From contig CANBTT010000009.1 of assembly GCA_947372465.1 (NCBI GenBank), positions 1 to 64,000 of the forward strand: a DNA stretch of 64,000 bases, given 5' to 3'. A program made the position numbers and the translations under genes. The notes beneath the pieces are model-generated. The model saw only the letters and a program-made list of their open reading frames with translations. It was not told the origin of the DNA and made no database searches. This document shows positions 55,433-64,000 of the stretch, piece by piece. Within the stretch, counting starts at the first letter, position 1; each line of letters begins with the position of its first letter. Source of the DNA: Burkholderiales bacterium (GTDB lineage Bacteria > Pseudomonadota > Gammaproteobacteria > Burkholderiales > Burkholderiaceae_C).

Positions 55433-55552
55433 CATTTGTGAATTCTTTCGTATTCATTCATCACCCCTATTAAACACCAAGTTGATCAAAATTGCGCCGA
55501 CAATGGTGGAAATTTTTCCCTTCTTTTTGCTTTTCTCACGAGGACCCCACGC

Positions 55553-56509
55553 ATGCTTTCTTTTAAAGCTCTGATTCTCGCAGGCCGAGTCGCAAGTGCT
55601 GCGAGTTGTCTTTTGATCTTGGTCTCATGCTCAAGTCCACAAGTGTCCATGGGCTCCAATGGCAATTCTGCACTGCCTACCTCCATGGGAGCAGAGCAAG
55701 ATAGAAAAGACGCGGTGCTCTCAAAGCGGCCCGTGAAGCTTGGTTTGGCCTTGGGAGGTGGTGCGGCAAGGGGGTTTGCTCACGTGGGTGTTTTCCAAGT
55801 GCTGGAGGAGGCGGGTATCAAACCTCAACTGGTGGTGGGCACATCTGCTGGCAGCGTGGTCGCTGCACTTTATACAAGCGGTAAAAATGCGTCTCAACTG
55901 CTCAAACTGTCTGAAAGCATGGATGAATCCGCTTTGACAGACTGGACCGTGCCCTTGATCTCCAGAGGCATGATGCGAGGAGATGCACTGGCCAAGTACA
56001 TGAACCAAAACTTGGACATCAAGAAAATTGAGGAGATGAAAATTCCCTTGGGTGTGGTGGCCACAGATTTGCACTCAGGCGAGTCGATCTTGTTTCAAAG
56101 AGGAGACGCTGCAACCGCCGTTCGCGCATCCAGTGCGGTACCGGCGGTTTTTCAACCCGTTCAAATTGGTGGCAAAGAATACGTGGACGGGGGCCTGGTG
56201 GCGCCTGTGCCCGTGCGCTTTGCTCGGCAAATGGGGGCAGATATTGTGTTGGCCATCGACATCTCTACGCCTTTGGAGGCGAACAAGGCCGATGGCATGT
56301 TGCAAATTTTGTTGCAAACTTTCAGCATCATGGGCAAAAGCATCAGTGACCTGGAGCTGAAGGAGGCTGACTTGGTGGTCAAACCTGCACTGAGTGGCAT
56401 TGGGTCGGCCGCATTCAACGAGAGGAAGCGTTCGATTGAAGCTGGGCGTGTGGCCATGACCCAAGCGCTGCCTCAATTGAAGATTTTGTTACAAAAACAA
56501 TTGCCTTAA
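55553..56509 (+). CDS. patatin-like phospholipase, predicted lipoprotein
   Basis: The 318-residue protein has a lipobox (LILVSC, lipidated Cys26) and a patatin domain. The oxyanion loop is GLALGGGAARGFAHVGVFQVLEE, the nucleophile Ser98 lies in VVGTSAGS, and the catalytic Asp212 in YVDGGLVAPVPV. These form the Ser-Asp dyad of patatins. It resembles the RssA/NTE-type bacterial esterases and probably acts on lipids at the envelope. AGGA precedes the ATG. It stands alone, ending at a strong bidirectional terminator. Confidence 0.9.
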   Translation: MLSFKALILAGRVASAASCLLILVSCSSPQVSMGSNGNSALPTSMGAEQDRKDAVLSKRPVKLGLALGGGAARGFAHVGVFQVLEEAGIKPQLVVGTSAGSVVAALYTSGKNASQLLKLSESMDESALTDWTVPLISRGMMRGDALAKYMNQNLDIKKIEEMKIPLGVVATDLHSGESILFQRGDAATAVRASSAVPAVFQPVQIGGKEYVDGGLVAPVPVRFARQMGADIVLAIDISTPLEANKADGMLQILLQTFSIMGKSISDLELKEADLVVKPALSGIGSAAFNERKRSIEAGRVAMTQALPQLKILLQKQLP

Positions 56510-56512
56510 AAA

Positions 56513-56540
56513 AAAGAGACTGCACAGGTGCAGTCTCTTT
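56513..56540. terminator. bidirectional terminator between patatin and phasin genes
   Basis: The arms 56513-56525 and 56528-56540 are a perfect 13-bp inverted repeat (core GAGACTGCAC/GTGCAGTCTC) with A and T tracts on its flanks. It lies between convergent genes. Confidence 0.88.
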
Positions 56541-56586
56541 GGAGCTTTCACATCTCTCGATGCCATGAAGGCACCGGGGTCAGAGC

Positions 56587-57129
56587 TTAAGCGCGCTTTT
56601 TAGTCGCTTTGCTTGAAGCCGTTGCAGTGCTGACCGCTGCATGCATGTTGGCCTCAGCTGTTTCTGTGACCTGTTTCATGGCCTTTTGTGCAGTTTCAAT
56701 GGCATTTTGGCTGGCAGTCATTGCATTTTTGAACATGGCCACCGCAGCCTCAGAGCCTTGGGGTGCATTTTTAGAGGCGCCTTCAATCAAAGACATCATG
56801 GCGTGTTGGGCTTCTTGAGCTTGGGACTCCAATGATTTTGACAGTTCTGAGCTGGTGCTTGTCGCAATGTCATAGATGTGACGGCTGTAAGCGACGCTTT
56901 TTTCAGCAATGGGCTGATAAAAGGAAGACTGAAGGGCCACAACTTCTGCAGGGTCTTTGATAGAGATCATGGATTGAACGTGGTGAACGTTTTCGTTGAA
57001 AGCGGCTTTGGCTGCAGCCAAATTGAGCTCTACCAATTTTTCCACGCCTGAGAAGGCGGTTTCTGTGAGTCCAAAAAGAACGCTGAGGTTGTTTTTTTGA
57101 GCTGAGGTGATTTGTTCGACGGTTAACAT
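56587..57129 (-). CDS. phasin family protein
   Basis: The 180-residue protein is helical and amphipathic, beginning [54 protein letters not shown], the pattern of PhaP-type phasins. It ends in an Ala/Thr-rich segment and ATKKRA. Phasins coat polyhydroxyalkanoate granules and limit their size. A strong ribosome site (AAGGAG) suggests high expression. No pha synthesis genes are in the window. Confidence 0.9.
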   Translation of the reverse strand: MLTVEQITSAQKNNLSVLFGLTETAFSGVEKLVELNLAAAKAAFNENVHHVQSMISIKDPAEVVALQSSFYQPIAEKSVAYSRHIYDIATSTSSELSKSLESQAQEAQHAMMSLIEGASKNAPQGSEAAVAMFKNAMTASQNAIETAQKAMKQVTETAEANMHAAVSTATASSKATKKRA

Positions 57130-57394
57130 GGAGAACTCCTTGTGTGAGGTGATAAAAACTAAATTTGGGGCAATTCATCACTTTCAATCGATGATGCGTT
57201 GCAACATGATTCAAGTATAGGGTTCAAGGCGTTTAATGCAAGGCTTTCAATGCTGCGATGCACCATATTAGAGGAGGCCCTCTAATAAAAAGGTAAAAAG
57301 GAATGGGTGTGCTGAATCAGAAAACCTGTGACAGAATCGTTTTGAGTGGTGGTGGTTGAATTAACTTAAGTTATTGTTTTTATTGGTGTTTTTT
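57130..57394. other. 265-bp divergent gap between phasin and HDAC-like genes
   Basis: No gene is seen. It carries AT-rich stretches on both sides and should hold both promoters; I cannot fix their hexamers. Confidence 0.3.
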
Positions 57395-58324
57395 GTGAAA
57401 ATCTTTTTTGCCGGTACGCAGCTTCAAACCTTGCCCCTGGGGCATCGATTTCCGATGAGCAAGTACGAACTCTTAAAGTCAAGGGTGGTTCAGGAGATGC
57501 GCTTTATAGAGCTCATTCGTTCCCATGCGGTGAGTGAAGGGGAGTTGGCCTTGGTGCATCTGCCCAGTTACATCGATCAAGTCTGCTCTGGCACCTTGTC
57601 CTTGGCGCAGCAAAAGGAGATCGGTTTTCCTTGGTCGTTGGGCATGGTTGAGCGTGCAAGGTGTTCTACAGGTGCCACGATTGAGGCCGCCAGGCAAGCC
57701 CTCAAAGAGGGCATCAGTGCCAATTTGGCGGGGGGAACACACCACGCTTATGCGGACAAGGGGGGAGGGTTTTGTGTGTTCAATGATGTTGCCGTGGCGG
57801 CCAGGCTGCTACAAACCGAGCACCACAGAGTCAGCAAAGGGCCCTTCAATGTCTTGATCTTGGATCTTGACGTTCATCAGGGAAACGGCACTGCCAATAT
57901 TTTTTGCGATGACGACACGGTTTTTACAGTGTCCCTTCACGGCGCCAAAAATTTCCCCTTTAAAAAAGAGATGAGCGACTTGGACGTGGCCTTGCCCGAT
58001 GGCACGCAGGACGCGCTCTATCTAGAGCATTTGGCTCAGGCCCTTGAAACGGTGCAGGCTCGGTTCAAGGCAGATTTTGTTTTCTACCTTGCTGGTGCAG
58101 ACCCCTACAAAGGCGATCGATTGGGTCGACTGTCCTTGAGCATGGATGGTTTAAGATTGAGAGATGAGCGGGTCTTTCGTTGGGCTCGGGACAGAGGCCT
58201 TGCGCTCGCCTTTGTCATGGCTGGGGGCTATGGTCACGATATGCAAGAAACCGCTCAAATTCAGATCAACACTTTCAAGGAAGCTTATGCCTCATGGGTT
58301 TTGTGGCAAACGCACAAGCGTTGA
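57395..58324 (+). CDS. histone deacetylase family protein
   Basis: Starting at the GTG at 57395 the protein has 309 residues; relatives begin with a KIF-like strand followed by LPLGHRFPMSKY, which supports this start over an in-frame TTG at 57374. The zinc-site elements are AGGTHHAYADKGGGFCVFNDVAVAAR (His116-His117), DLDVHQGNGTA (Asp159 and His161) and AGADPYKGDRLGRL. It belongs to the class IV-like bacterial deacetylases, which act on acetylated amines or lysine; the substrate is unknown. It lies upstream of a thioesterase gene with a 31-bp gap. Confidence 0.88.
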   Translation: MKIFFAGTQLQTLPLGHRFPMSKYELLKSRVVQEMRFIELIRSHAVSEGELALVHLPSYIDQVCSGTLSLAQQKEIGFPWSLGMVERARCSTGATIEAARQALKEGISANLAGGTHHAYADKGGGFCVFNDVAVAARLLQTEHHRVSKGPFNVLILDLDVHQGNGTANIFCDDDTVFTVSLHGAKNFPFKKEMSDLDVALPDGTQDALYLEHLAQALETVQARFKADFVFYLAGADPYKGDRLGRLSLSMDGLRLRDERVFRWARDRGLALAFVMAGGYGHDMQETAQIQINTFKEAYASWVLWQTHKR

Positions 58325-58355
58325 GGACGTCCCCATTCGCTTTAAAACGATCAAC

Positions 58356-58799
58356 ATGAATTCTTCAACAAGCAAAGTCAGGCCCTGTGCAAGAGATGAA
58401 TATTTCTACCACATCCAAATCACCACAAGGTGGATGGACAACGATCTGTATGGACACGTCAACAATGTGATTTACTACTCTTGGATCGATACGGTCGTCA
58501 ATCAATGGTTGATTGAGAACGGATTGCTCAAAAGCGACAAAAATCCATCCATTGGTTGGGTCGCTCATTCGGAATGCAATTACTTCTCACCCATTGCCTA
58601 CCCCTCACCAGTGGTCCTTGGACTAAAGCTTGCACACATGGGCAATTCAAGCGTTCACTACGACGTAGGTATCTTCGTTCAAGGGGCCCTGCAACCCAGT
58701 GCTCAAGGCAAGTTCGTGCATGTCTATGTCGATCCATTGAACCATCGACCGATGCCCTTGAGTCAGGCCTTTAAACACACCCTAGAAACTTTGATATGA
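58356..58799 (+). CDS. acyl-CoA thioesterase, 4HBT/YbgC-like
   Basis: From the ATG at 58356 the hotdog-fold protein has 147 residues. The motif RWMDNDLYGHVNNVIYYSWID carries the catalytic Asp-X-X-Gly-His pattern of 4-hydroxybenzoyl-CoA-type thioesterases, and CNYFSPIAYPSPVVLGLKLAHMGNSSVHYDVGIF follows. In-frame codons further upstream run into the deacetylase gene and are rejected. Its stop overlaps the nitroreductase start (ATGA). Confidence 0.88.
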   Translation: MNSSTSKVRPCARDEYFYHIQITTRWMDNDLYGHVNNVIYYSWIDTVVNQWLIENGLLKSDKNPSIGWVAHSECNYFSPIAYPSPVVLGLKLAHMGNSSVHYDVGIFVQGALQPSAQGKFVHVYVDPLNHRPMPLSQAFKHTLETLI

Positions 58800-59500
58800 G
58801 CACGGTTAAAGATTCAATTGACGAGATCATTCGCGCAAGGCACTCAGTCAGAGCTTTTTTGCCCAATCCTGTGCCCAAAACCTTGATCATGGAGTTGTTG
58901 GATTTGGCGGCAAGAGCGCCTTCTGGATCCAATTTGCAGCCTTGGCAAGTCTATGTGCTGCTTGGTCCCTCCAAAGAACAATTGGTGAAGAAGGTGTGTG
59001 CATTGCACGATGACTTGTTTTTGCATCCCGAAAGGCGCGAGGAATTCAAGCCTGATTATGCGTACTACCCAAGCAAGTGGATCTCCCCCTTTATCGAGCG
59101 CAGGCGAGAAAACGGCTGGGGACTCTACTCTTTGCTGGGCATTGCAAAAGGCGATAAAGAAAAAATGCATCAACAACACCGAAAAAACTTCGAGTTCTTT
59201 GGCGCACCGGTGGGACTTTTTTTTACTGCACATCGCTCCCTAGAGGGAGGCTCGTTGATCGATTATGGAATGTTTTTGCAAAACTTGATGCTCTTGGCGA
59301 AATCGCGAGGCTTGGATACTTGCCCGCAGGCAGCATGGAACTCGTTTTCTGAGGTTATCATGTCACACATTGGTGCGAGCAGGGAGGAAAAACTCATCTG
59401 TGGCATGAGCCTTGGGTGGCCAGATGCTGCGCATGTGGTCAATTCTTTTTTGACGCCTCGTTTGAGCGCAGAGGCCTTTACCACCTGGTTGGGCGAATAG
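58796..59500 (+). CDS. nitroreductase family protein
   Basis: The 234-residue FMN oxidoreductase has IIRARHSVRAFLPNPVPKTLI and DLAARAPSGSNLQPWQVYVL at the flavin site, and LRGLDTCPQAAWNSFSEV-like and CGMSLGWPD motifs in the C-terminal half. Family members reduce nitroaromatics, quinones or enals with NAD(P)H. It overlaps the thioesterase gene by 4 bp, forming a three-gene unit with the deacetylase. The substrate is unknown. Confidence 0.9.
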   Translation: MSTVKDSIDEIIRARHSVRAFLPNPVPKTLIMELLDLAARAPSGSNLQPWQVYVLLGPSKEQLVKKVCALHDDLFLHPERREEFKPDYAYYPSKWISPFIERRRENGWGLYSLLGIAKGDKEKMHQQHRKNFEFFGAPVGLFFTAHRSLEGGSLIDYGMFLQNLMLLAKSRGLDTCPQAAWNSFSEVIMSHIGASREEKLICGMSLGWPDAAHVVNSFLTPRLSAEAFTTWLGE

Positions 59501-59569
59501 TTTTCGATCCTTTCCTCTGTGTAAGCGCACTGTTTCAAAGTCTAAAAAATCCTTGTCTCTCAAACATCC

Positions 59570-60757
59570 ATGATCATCACCAGCCTTTTAGATACTGATT
59601 TGTACAAGTTCACGATGATGCAAGCCGTGTTGCATCAGTTCCCTGGTGCAACAGTGGAATATCGATTCAAGTGCAGAAATAAAGGCGTGAAGTTGGCCCA
59701 CTTGGCGCAAGAGATTCGTCAAGAGATCAAACACCTTTGCACTTTAAGCTTTAGGGATGATGAGTTGAAATGGCTAAGGGGACTGAGGTTCATCAAAAGT
59801 GATTTTGTTGACTTTTTAGGCCTGTTTCGCTTGAACGAAAAATACATCACCGTCAATGCCATGGACAACGGTGAGTTGGATATCGTGATCAATGGGCCTT
59901 GGTTGCACACCATTTTGTTTGAAATACCTGTGCTGGCCATCGTCAATGAGGTCGTCTTCAAAAGCTTGTATCCAGCGCCTGACTTGGCACGGGGTCGGGC
60001 TTTGTTGCATCAAAAAATTGAGCTGCTCAAAGGACCTCATTTATCTGAACTCAAGATTGCAGATTACGGCACCAGAAGACGTTTTTCCAAAGATTGGCAA
60101 CTCGAAGTGCTGAAAACGCTTGCCCAAGACTTGGGCTCTGGGGCCAAGGGGCAGCTTGCAGGCACATCCAATGTCTTTTTTGCCAAGCAGTTGGGCTTGA
60201 CCCCCCTTGGCACAATGGCTCATGAGTACCTACAAGCCTGCCAAGCTTTGGGCCCTAGGCTCAGGGACAGTCAAGTCTTTGGCTTTGAGTCGTGGGCCAG
60301 AGAATACCGAGGAGACTTGGGCATCGCTCTCTCAGATGTGTATGGCATTGAGCCCTTTTTGAGAGACTTTGACCTCTACTTTTGCAAGCTCTTTGACGGC
60401 GCAAGACACGACAGTGGCGACCCCTTTGCATGGGGTGAGCGAATGATCGCTCATTACAAGAAAAATCGGGTCGACCCCAAGACCAAGATACTGATTTTTA
60501 GCGATGGTCTTACGGTGCCCAAAACCATAGAGCTCTACCATCAGTTCAAGGGTCGTTGTCAATTGGCCTTTGGAATTGGGACGAATTTGACCAACGACTT
60601 GGGGTATGAGGCGCTACAAATTGTGATCAAGATGGTTCACTGCAATGGTCAACCTGTGGCAAAACTCTCTGACACCCCGTCTAAAAACATGTGCAACGAT
60701 GAGAAATATTTGGCTTATCTTAGACAAGTGTTTGAAATAGAGTCTCCCAGTCAATGA
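59570..60757 (+). CDS. pncB: nicotinate phosphoribosyltransferase
   Basis: The 395-residue enzyme makes nicotinate mononucleotide in NAD salvage. It begins [39 protein letters not shown], which matches PncB. The phosphoribosyl site is within [47 protein letters not shown] and the phosphate loop [24 protein letters not shown] is near the end. The length matches E. coli PncB (400). Confidence 0.95.
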   Translation: MIITSLLDTDLYKFTMMQAVLHQFPGATVEYRFKCRNKGVKLAHLAQEIRQEIKHLCTLSFRDDELKWLRGLRFIKSDFVDFLGLFRLNEKYITVNAMDNGELDIVINGPWLHTILFEIPVLAIVNEVVFKSLYPAPDLARGRALLHQKIELLKGPHLSELKIADYGTRRRFSKDWQLEVLKTLAQDLGSGAKGQLAGTSNVFFAKQLGLTPLGTMAHEYLQACQALGPRLRDSQVFGFESWAREYRGDLGIALSDVYGIEPFLRDFDLYFCKLFDGARHDSGDPFAWGERMIAHYKKNRVDPKTKILIFSDGLTVPKTIELYHQFKGRCQLAFGIGTNLTNDLGYEALQIVIKMVHCNGQPVAKLSDTPSKNMCNDEKYLAYLRQVFEIESPSQ

Positions 60758-60824
60758 TGCCCCATTTTTTGGCTTTGAGGCGTTGCCTTCGCGCGTTGCT
60801 TCAACATTTTTTTGAGTTCAAACG

Positions 60825-62126
60825 ATGACCATGATTGGACTCATCGCTTTGGTCTTTGTGATTCTTTATGTTGCCATCATTTTAGAGGAGTGGCTGCGCT
60901 GGGACCGAGCTGTTTTGGCCTTGGGTGGTGCGCTTGGCTTGTGGGGTTTGTATGCGCTGAGCGAGTCTGAGTCCACCCAGATACGTCTTGCGCTAGAGGC
61001 GACCGCTTTCAAGACTTCGCAAATCGTGCTTTTCTTGTTGGTGGTGATGCTGCTGGTTGAGTGGATCAATGAGAACGGTGGTTTTGACGTTTTAAAAAAA
61101 TGGCTTTTGCACGACAGTGCAATTCAAGAGGTGTGGCGCGTCACCTGGGTCACCTTTTTTCTGAGTGCTGTCATCGACAACATGACATCGACATTGATCA
61201 TGTTGGCCATTGTCAAGGGGAGATACTTGGAGAGAGATCGGCAGTGGACCTTGGTGAGTTTGGTTGTTTTGGCGGCCAATGCGGGTGGCGCTTGGTCACC
61301 CATTGGAGACGTGACGACCACCATGCTGTGGATTGCGGGCAAGGTCTCTCCCCTTGGTCTGATGAAGGGTGGCTTTTTTGCCGCAGTGCTCAATTGTTTG
61401 ATTCCCTTGTTGCTGTGCTCATGGTCATACATGGGCTCTCGAGCCTCTCACATGAGGCCCCCTTTGCTAGAAGCCAAGCCGCAGCCCGCGCATCTTGAGA
61501 AAGCTCAACACGCCATATTGTTCATCGGTCTGATCTTCATGCTGTTCATTCCCTTGCTGGCCCATTTCTTTAACTGGGCCCCTGCCATGGTGGCCGTCAT
61601 GTGTTTGGTCTGCATCGCTGCTTTGATAGACCCCTTGCTGATCTTCACCAAAAAGAAGAAACCTCTTGGCAAAAGCGGGCTGCCTCACTCAAAAATTTTG
61701 GGTGCTTTTTTCAAAATTGATTGGCCCTCCTTGTTCTTCATATTGGGTATTTTGCTGTGCATGGATGTGTTGCATGAGGTGGGCTTGCTCGGCTTGCTGT
61801 CCAGTTGGATGCAGCTTTATCTAGGACATGAGTTCAATCAAGTCTTTTCTTTGGGGCTCTTGAGCGCCGTGTTGGACAACATTCCCTTGGTCAGTGCGAG
61901 CTTGAACCTGTTTGATCCAAGCGTTTACCCTTGTGATCACAGTTTGTGGCTCTTTTTGGCGTATTGTGCGGGCACGGGCGGCTCTTTGCTCATTCTGGGC
62001 TCGGCCGCTGGCGTTGTCGCCATGGGGCAAGAGGGTTTAAAATTCGCTTGGTATTTGAAACATTTCTCCCTCAGGGCCTTCATGGGGTATGTCGCAGGCG
62101 CACTTGTCTTTTGGTTTGCCCGCTAA
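60825..62126 (+). CDS. nhaD: NhaD-type sodium/proton antiporter
   Basis: The 433-residue membrane protein has about 11 hydrophobic segments and the ion-transporter features VTFFLSAVIDNMTSTLIMLAIV and AANAGGAWSPIGDVTTTMLWIAGKVSPL, repeated near the end as GLLSAVLDNIPLVSASLNL and GTGGSLLILGSAAGVVAMG. These motifs are diagnostic of NhaD. It expels sodium in exchange for protons. Confidence 0.88.
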   Translation: MTMIGLIALVFVILYVAIILEEWLRWDRAVLALGGALGLWGLYALSESESTQIRLALEATAFKTSQIVLFLLVVMLLVEWINENGGFDVLKKWLLHDSAIQEVWRVTWVTFFLSAVIDNMTSTLIMLAIVKGRYLERDRQWTLVSLVVLAANAGGAWSPIGDVTTTMLWIAGKVSPLGLMKGGFFAAVLNCLIPLLLCSWSYMGSRASHMRPPLLEAKPQPAHLEKAQHAILFIGLIFMLFIPLLAHFFNWAPAMVAVMCLVCIAALIDPLLIFTKKKKPLGKSGLPHSKILGAFFKIDWPSLFFILGILLCMDVLHEVGLLGLLSSWMQLYLGHEFNQVFSLGLLSAVLDNIPLVSASLNLFDPSVYPCDHSLWLFLAYCAGTGGSLLILGSAAGVVAMGQEGLKFAWYLKHFSLRAFMGYVAGALVFWFAR

Positions 62127-62202
62127 TTGCTTTGCTCGCTCTCTATAAGGGGGAGCCGCCCAAGCCTTGATCAATCAACATAAAACCTTCAAAGACCCAA
62201 CA

Positions 62203-63210
62203 GTGAACGCCAAGCCCAAGATCTACATCCCTAGACCCAATTTCCCTCAAGTCATTGAGCGTCTTCAAACGCATTTTGATGTGACACACAACCAAGAGGA
62301 TCAAGCGGTGTCGAAAGAGCATTTTTTTGCTCAGGCTTCTAAAGCCGATGGATTGCTGACCACAGGTTCGGACTCGATCGACCTGGCTTTGCTCAATGCC
62401 TGCCCCCATTTAAAAATTTGCGCCAACATGGCGGTTGGATTCAATAATTTTGATTTGACGAGCATGACAAAGGCTGGGGTGCTCGCAACCAATACGCCCG
62501 ATGTCTTGACACAAACAACAGCGGATTTTGGATTTGCTTTGCTCATGGCTTGCTCGCGTCGCTTGGTTGAAAGTGAGCACTATTTGCGAGATCAACAGTG
62601 GAAGCAGTGGCGTTTTGACTTGTTGGCGGGTCAAGATGTGCATGGCGCCACTTTGGGAATCATTGGCATGGGCAGAATTGGGCAAGCCATTGCCAAGCGA
62701 GCCTCCAAAGGTTTTGACATGAAGGTGCTTTATCACAACCGCACGCAGCTCGCCCCTTCTGTCGAGAGCGAATGCGGTGCATCATGGGTTGAACTGGCGC
62801 AGCTCTTGGCACACTCGGACCACGTCATGCTGGTGTTGCCTTACAGCCCCGAGGCGCACCACATGATTGGTGCCAGCGAGCTTGCAATGATGAAGCCAGG
62901 CGCGCATTTGATCAACATCGCCAGAGGCGGTTTGGTCGATGAGAATGCACTGGTGGATGCACTTGAACGTGGCCATTTGGGTGGTTTTGCATTGGATGTC
63001 TTCGAAGGCGAGCCCCGCATCAACCCAAGACTCTTGACGCAAAAAAGGGTGGTCTTGACGCCCCACATTGCAAGTTCAACCCTTGCAACGCGCTTGAAAA
63101 TGTCCAATCTTGCTGCCGACAATTTGATTGAGTTTTTCGCGCGTCACCGGGCTCTGACACCTTTGAATCCGCAGGTGCTGGATTCAGTAAAAGCGCCCAA
63201 ACATGTCTGA
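62203..63210 (+). CDS. D-2-hydroxyacid dehydrogenase (glyoxylate/hydroxypyruvate reductase-like)
   Basis: From the GTG at 62203 the protein has 335 residues. It has an N-terminal catalytic domain (KPKIYIPRPNFPQVIERL, ICANMAVGFNNFD) and a central NAD-binding domain (GATLGIIGMGRIGQAIAKRAS). The catalytic Arg is in INIARGGLVDENAL, the Glu in FEGEPRINPRLL and the His in LTPHIASST. It probably reduces glyoxylate or hydroxypyruvate. A TTG at 62167 would add 12 residues and lies closer to a GGGGGAG-like site; the GTG is preferred because relatives begin at this point. It overlaps rmuC by 8 bp. Confidence 0.85.
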   Translation: MNAKPKIYIPRPNFPQVIERLQTHFDVTHNQEDQAVSKEHFFAQASKADGLLTTGSDSIDLALLNACPHLKICANMAVGFNNFDLTSMTKAGVLATNTPDVLTQTTADFGFALLMACSRRLVESEHYLRDQQWKQWRFDLLAGQDVHGATLGIIGMGRIGQAIAKRASKGFDMKVLYHNRTQLAPSVESECGASWVELAQLLAHSDHVMLVLPYSPEAHHMIGASELAMMKPGAHLINIARGGLVDENALVDALERGHLGGFALDVFEGEPRINPRLLTQKRVVLTPHIASSTLATRLKMSNLAADNLIEFFARHRALTPLNPQVLDSVKAPKHV

Positions 63211-64000
63211 ACTTTACTCAACCGTCTTGTCCGTGGCATCGGTCCTGATGCTGCTTTTTTTGATATGGAGACCCTCCAAGGCTGCCAAAGATCAAGAGTT
63301 GGTGGCTCAACTCAAAATGCTTGAGGAAAAAATTGAAAAGCTCGAGCGCGATGTGCGTTTTGAAGTCACCGAGTCTTCCAGACTGTCTCGTCAAGAGTTG
63401 ACGCAAAACTTCAACCTGTTTCAAAGCAGCCAAACCGAGCAATTGAGCGTCTTGCAAAAAGGCTTGAGCGATTCATTGCACACGCAGATTCACTCTTTGA
63501 GCGAGAGCAACTCTCAGCGAATGCTTGAGGTGCGCTCAACACTGGACCATCAACTCCAACAGTTGCAAATCAACAATGCCGCCAAGCTCGATGAGATGAG
63601 AAAAACGGTCGATGAGAAACTCCAGTCTACGCTTGAGTTGCGCTTGTCTGAGAGTTTTAAACAAGTCGCAGACCGACTCGATCAAGTGCACCAAGGTTTG
63701 GGTCAAATGCAAACCCTCGCACAAGGGGTGGGGGACTTGCAAAGGATCTTGACGAATGTCAAATCGAGGGGTATTTTTGGTGAGGCGCAGCTCGAGTCTT
63801 TGCTCGAGCAAGTGCTCACCCAGGAGCAGTATGGCAAGCAAGTAGAGACGCGTCCCAGGAGCAATCAACGAGTTGATTTTGCCATCAAGTTCCCTGGTCG
63901 AGGTGAGGCCTCAGAGACCGTTTGGTTGCCCATTGATGCGAAGTTTCCACGAGACGACTATGAAAGACTTTTGGACGCCAGAGACCAAGCCGATGTGCAG
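63203..64000 (+). CDS. rmuC: DNA recombination protein RmuC, 3' end outside window
   Basis: The frame is open from the ATG at 63203 to the right edge (266 codons, no stop). The N-terminus has one membrane helix (SVLSVASVLMLLFLIW-like) and a long coiled coil. The RmuC core then begins: RLDQVHQGLGQMQTLAQGVGDLQRILTNVKSRGIFGEAQLESLLEQVL, RPRSNQRVDFAIKFPGRG and LPIDAKFPRDDYERL. The last motif contains the nuclease-like Asp-Ala-Lys. RmuC limits inversions between short inverted repeats. It overlaps the dehydrogenase gene by 8 bp. Confidence 0.93.
   Translation, partial: MSELYSTVLSVASVLMLLFLIWRPSKAAKDQELVAQLKMLEEKIEKLERDVRFEVTESSRLSRQELTQNFNLFQSSQTEQLSVLQKGLSDSLHTQIHSLSESNSQRMLEVRSTLDHQLQQLQINNAAKLDEMRKTVDEKLQSTLELRLSESFKQVADRLDQVHQGLGQMQTLAQGVGDLQRILTNVKSRGIFGEAQLESLLEQVLTQEQYGKQVETRPRSNQRVDFAIKFPGRGEASETVWLPIDAKFPRDDYERLLDARDQADVQ

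Overview
The window looks like a chromosomal segment of a betaproteobacterium of the order Burkholderiales, probably close to Comamonadaceae. The grounds are the paired cyanophycin synthetases, the Bug-type orphan solute-binding proteins, the protocatechuate 4,5-cleavage (pmd) genes in Comamonas-like order, the RpoD with a long Lys/Ala/Pro-rich head, and the moderate GC content. I saw no tRNA, rRNA, CRISPR array, insertion sequence or prophage gene. Almost every gene looks intact; only the two edge genes are cut by the window.

Layout. 0-5.1 kb: a SAM methyltransferase (partial), then parE-parC (topoisomerase IV). 5.1-6.3 kb: a RidA protein and a small exported protein. 6.3-14.4 kb: a cyanophycin locus. 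Two tandem cyanophycin synthetases run leftward; an ABC exporter with an extra N-terminal domain and a DUF1854 protein run rightward. 14.4-17.2 kb: an exported amidohydrolase and a MocA-like nucleotidyltransferase. 17.2-21.3 kb: grpE-dnaK-dnaJ with a near-perfect sigma-32 promoter. 21.3-39.8 kb: an aromatic-acid catabolic region with a MetE-like methyltransferase, a VanA/VanB-type Rieske demethylase with its GntR regulator, a Liv-type ABC transporter, a Bug protein plus dehydrogenase, a LysR regulator, and pmdE-pmdF-Bug-pmdD-pmdA-pmdB-pmdC. Together these can convert vanillate to protocatechuate and on to pyruvate and oxaloacetate. An aldo/keto reductase and a DUF2892 protein follow.

41.6-50.4 kb: an unassigned catabolic cluster with a Bug protein, a UbiD-family decarboxylase, a three-subunit molybdenum hydroxylase (not a true CO dehydrogenase by its active-site loop), an enoyl-CoA hydratase, a CoxG-like protein and another Bug protein facing it. 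This is the best candidate for an undescribed pathway; it resembles parts of the furoate/furandicarboxylate (hmf) system but lacks the CoA ligase. 50.7-55.3 kb: rpoD and dnaG. 55.5-64 kb: mixed single genes (patatin lipoprotein, phasin, histone-deacetylase-like protein, thioesterase, nitroreductase, pncB, NhaD antiporter, 2-hydroxyacid dehydrogenase, rmuC cut by the right edge).

Regulatory signals visible: sigma-32 promoters before grpE and possibly dnaK; hairpin terminators at about 5.1, 21.25, 32.4, 50.64 and 56.5 kb; candidate GntR operators before the vanA-like gene; a T-N11-A LysR box before pmdE; and hairpins between dnaK and dnaJ and after the Liv binding-protein gene. All assignments come from reading translations and motifs by eye; no database search was run.
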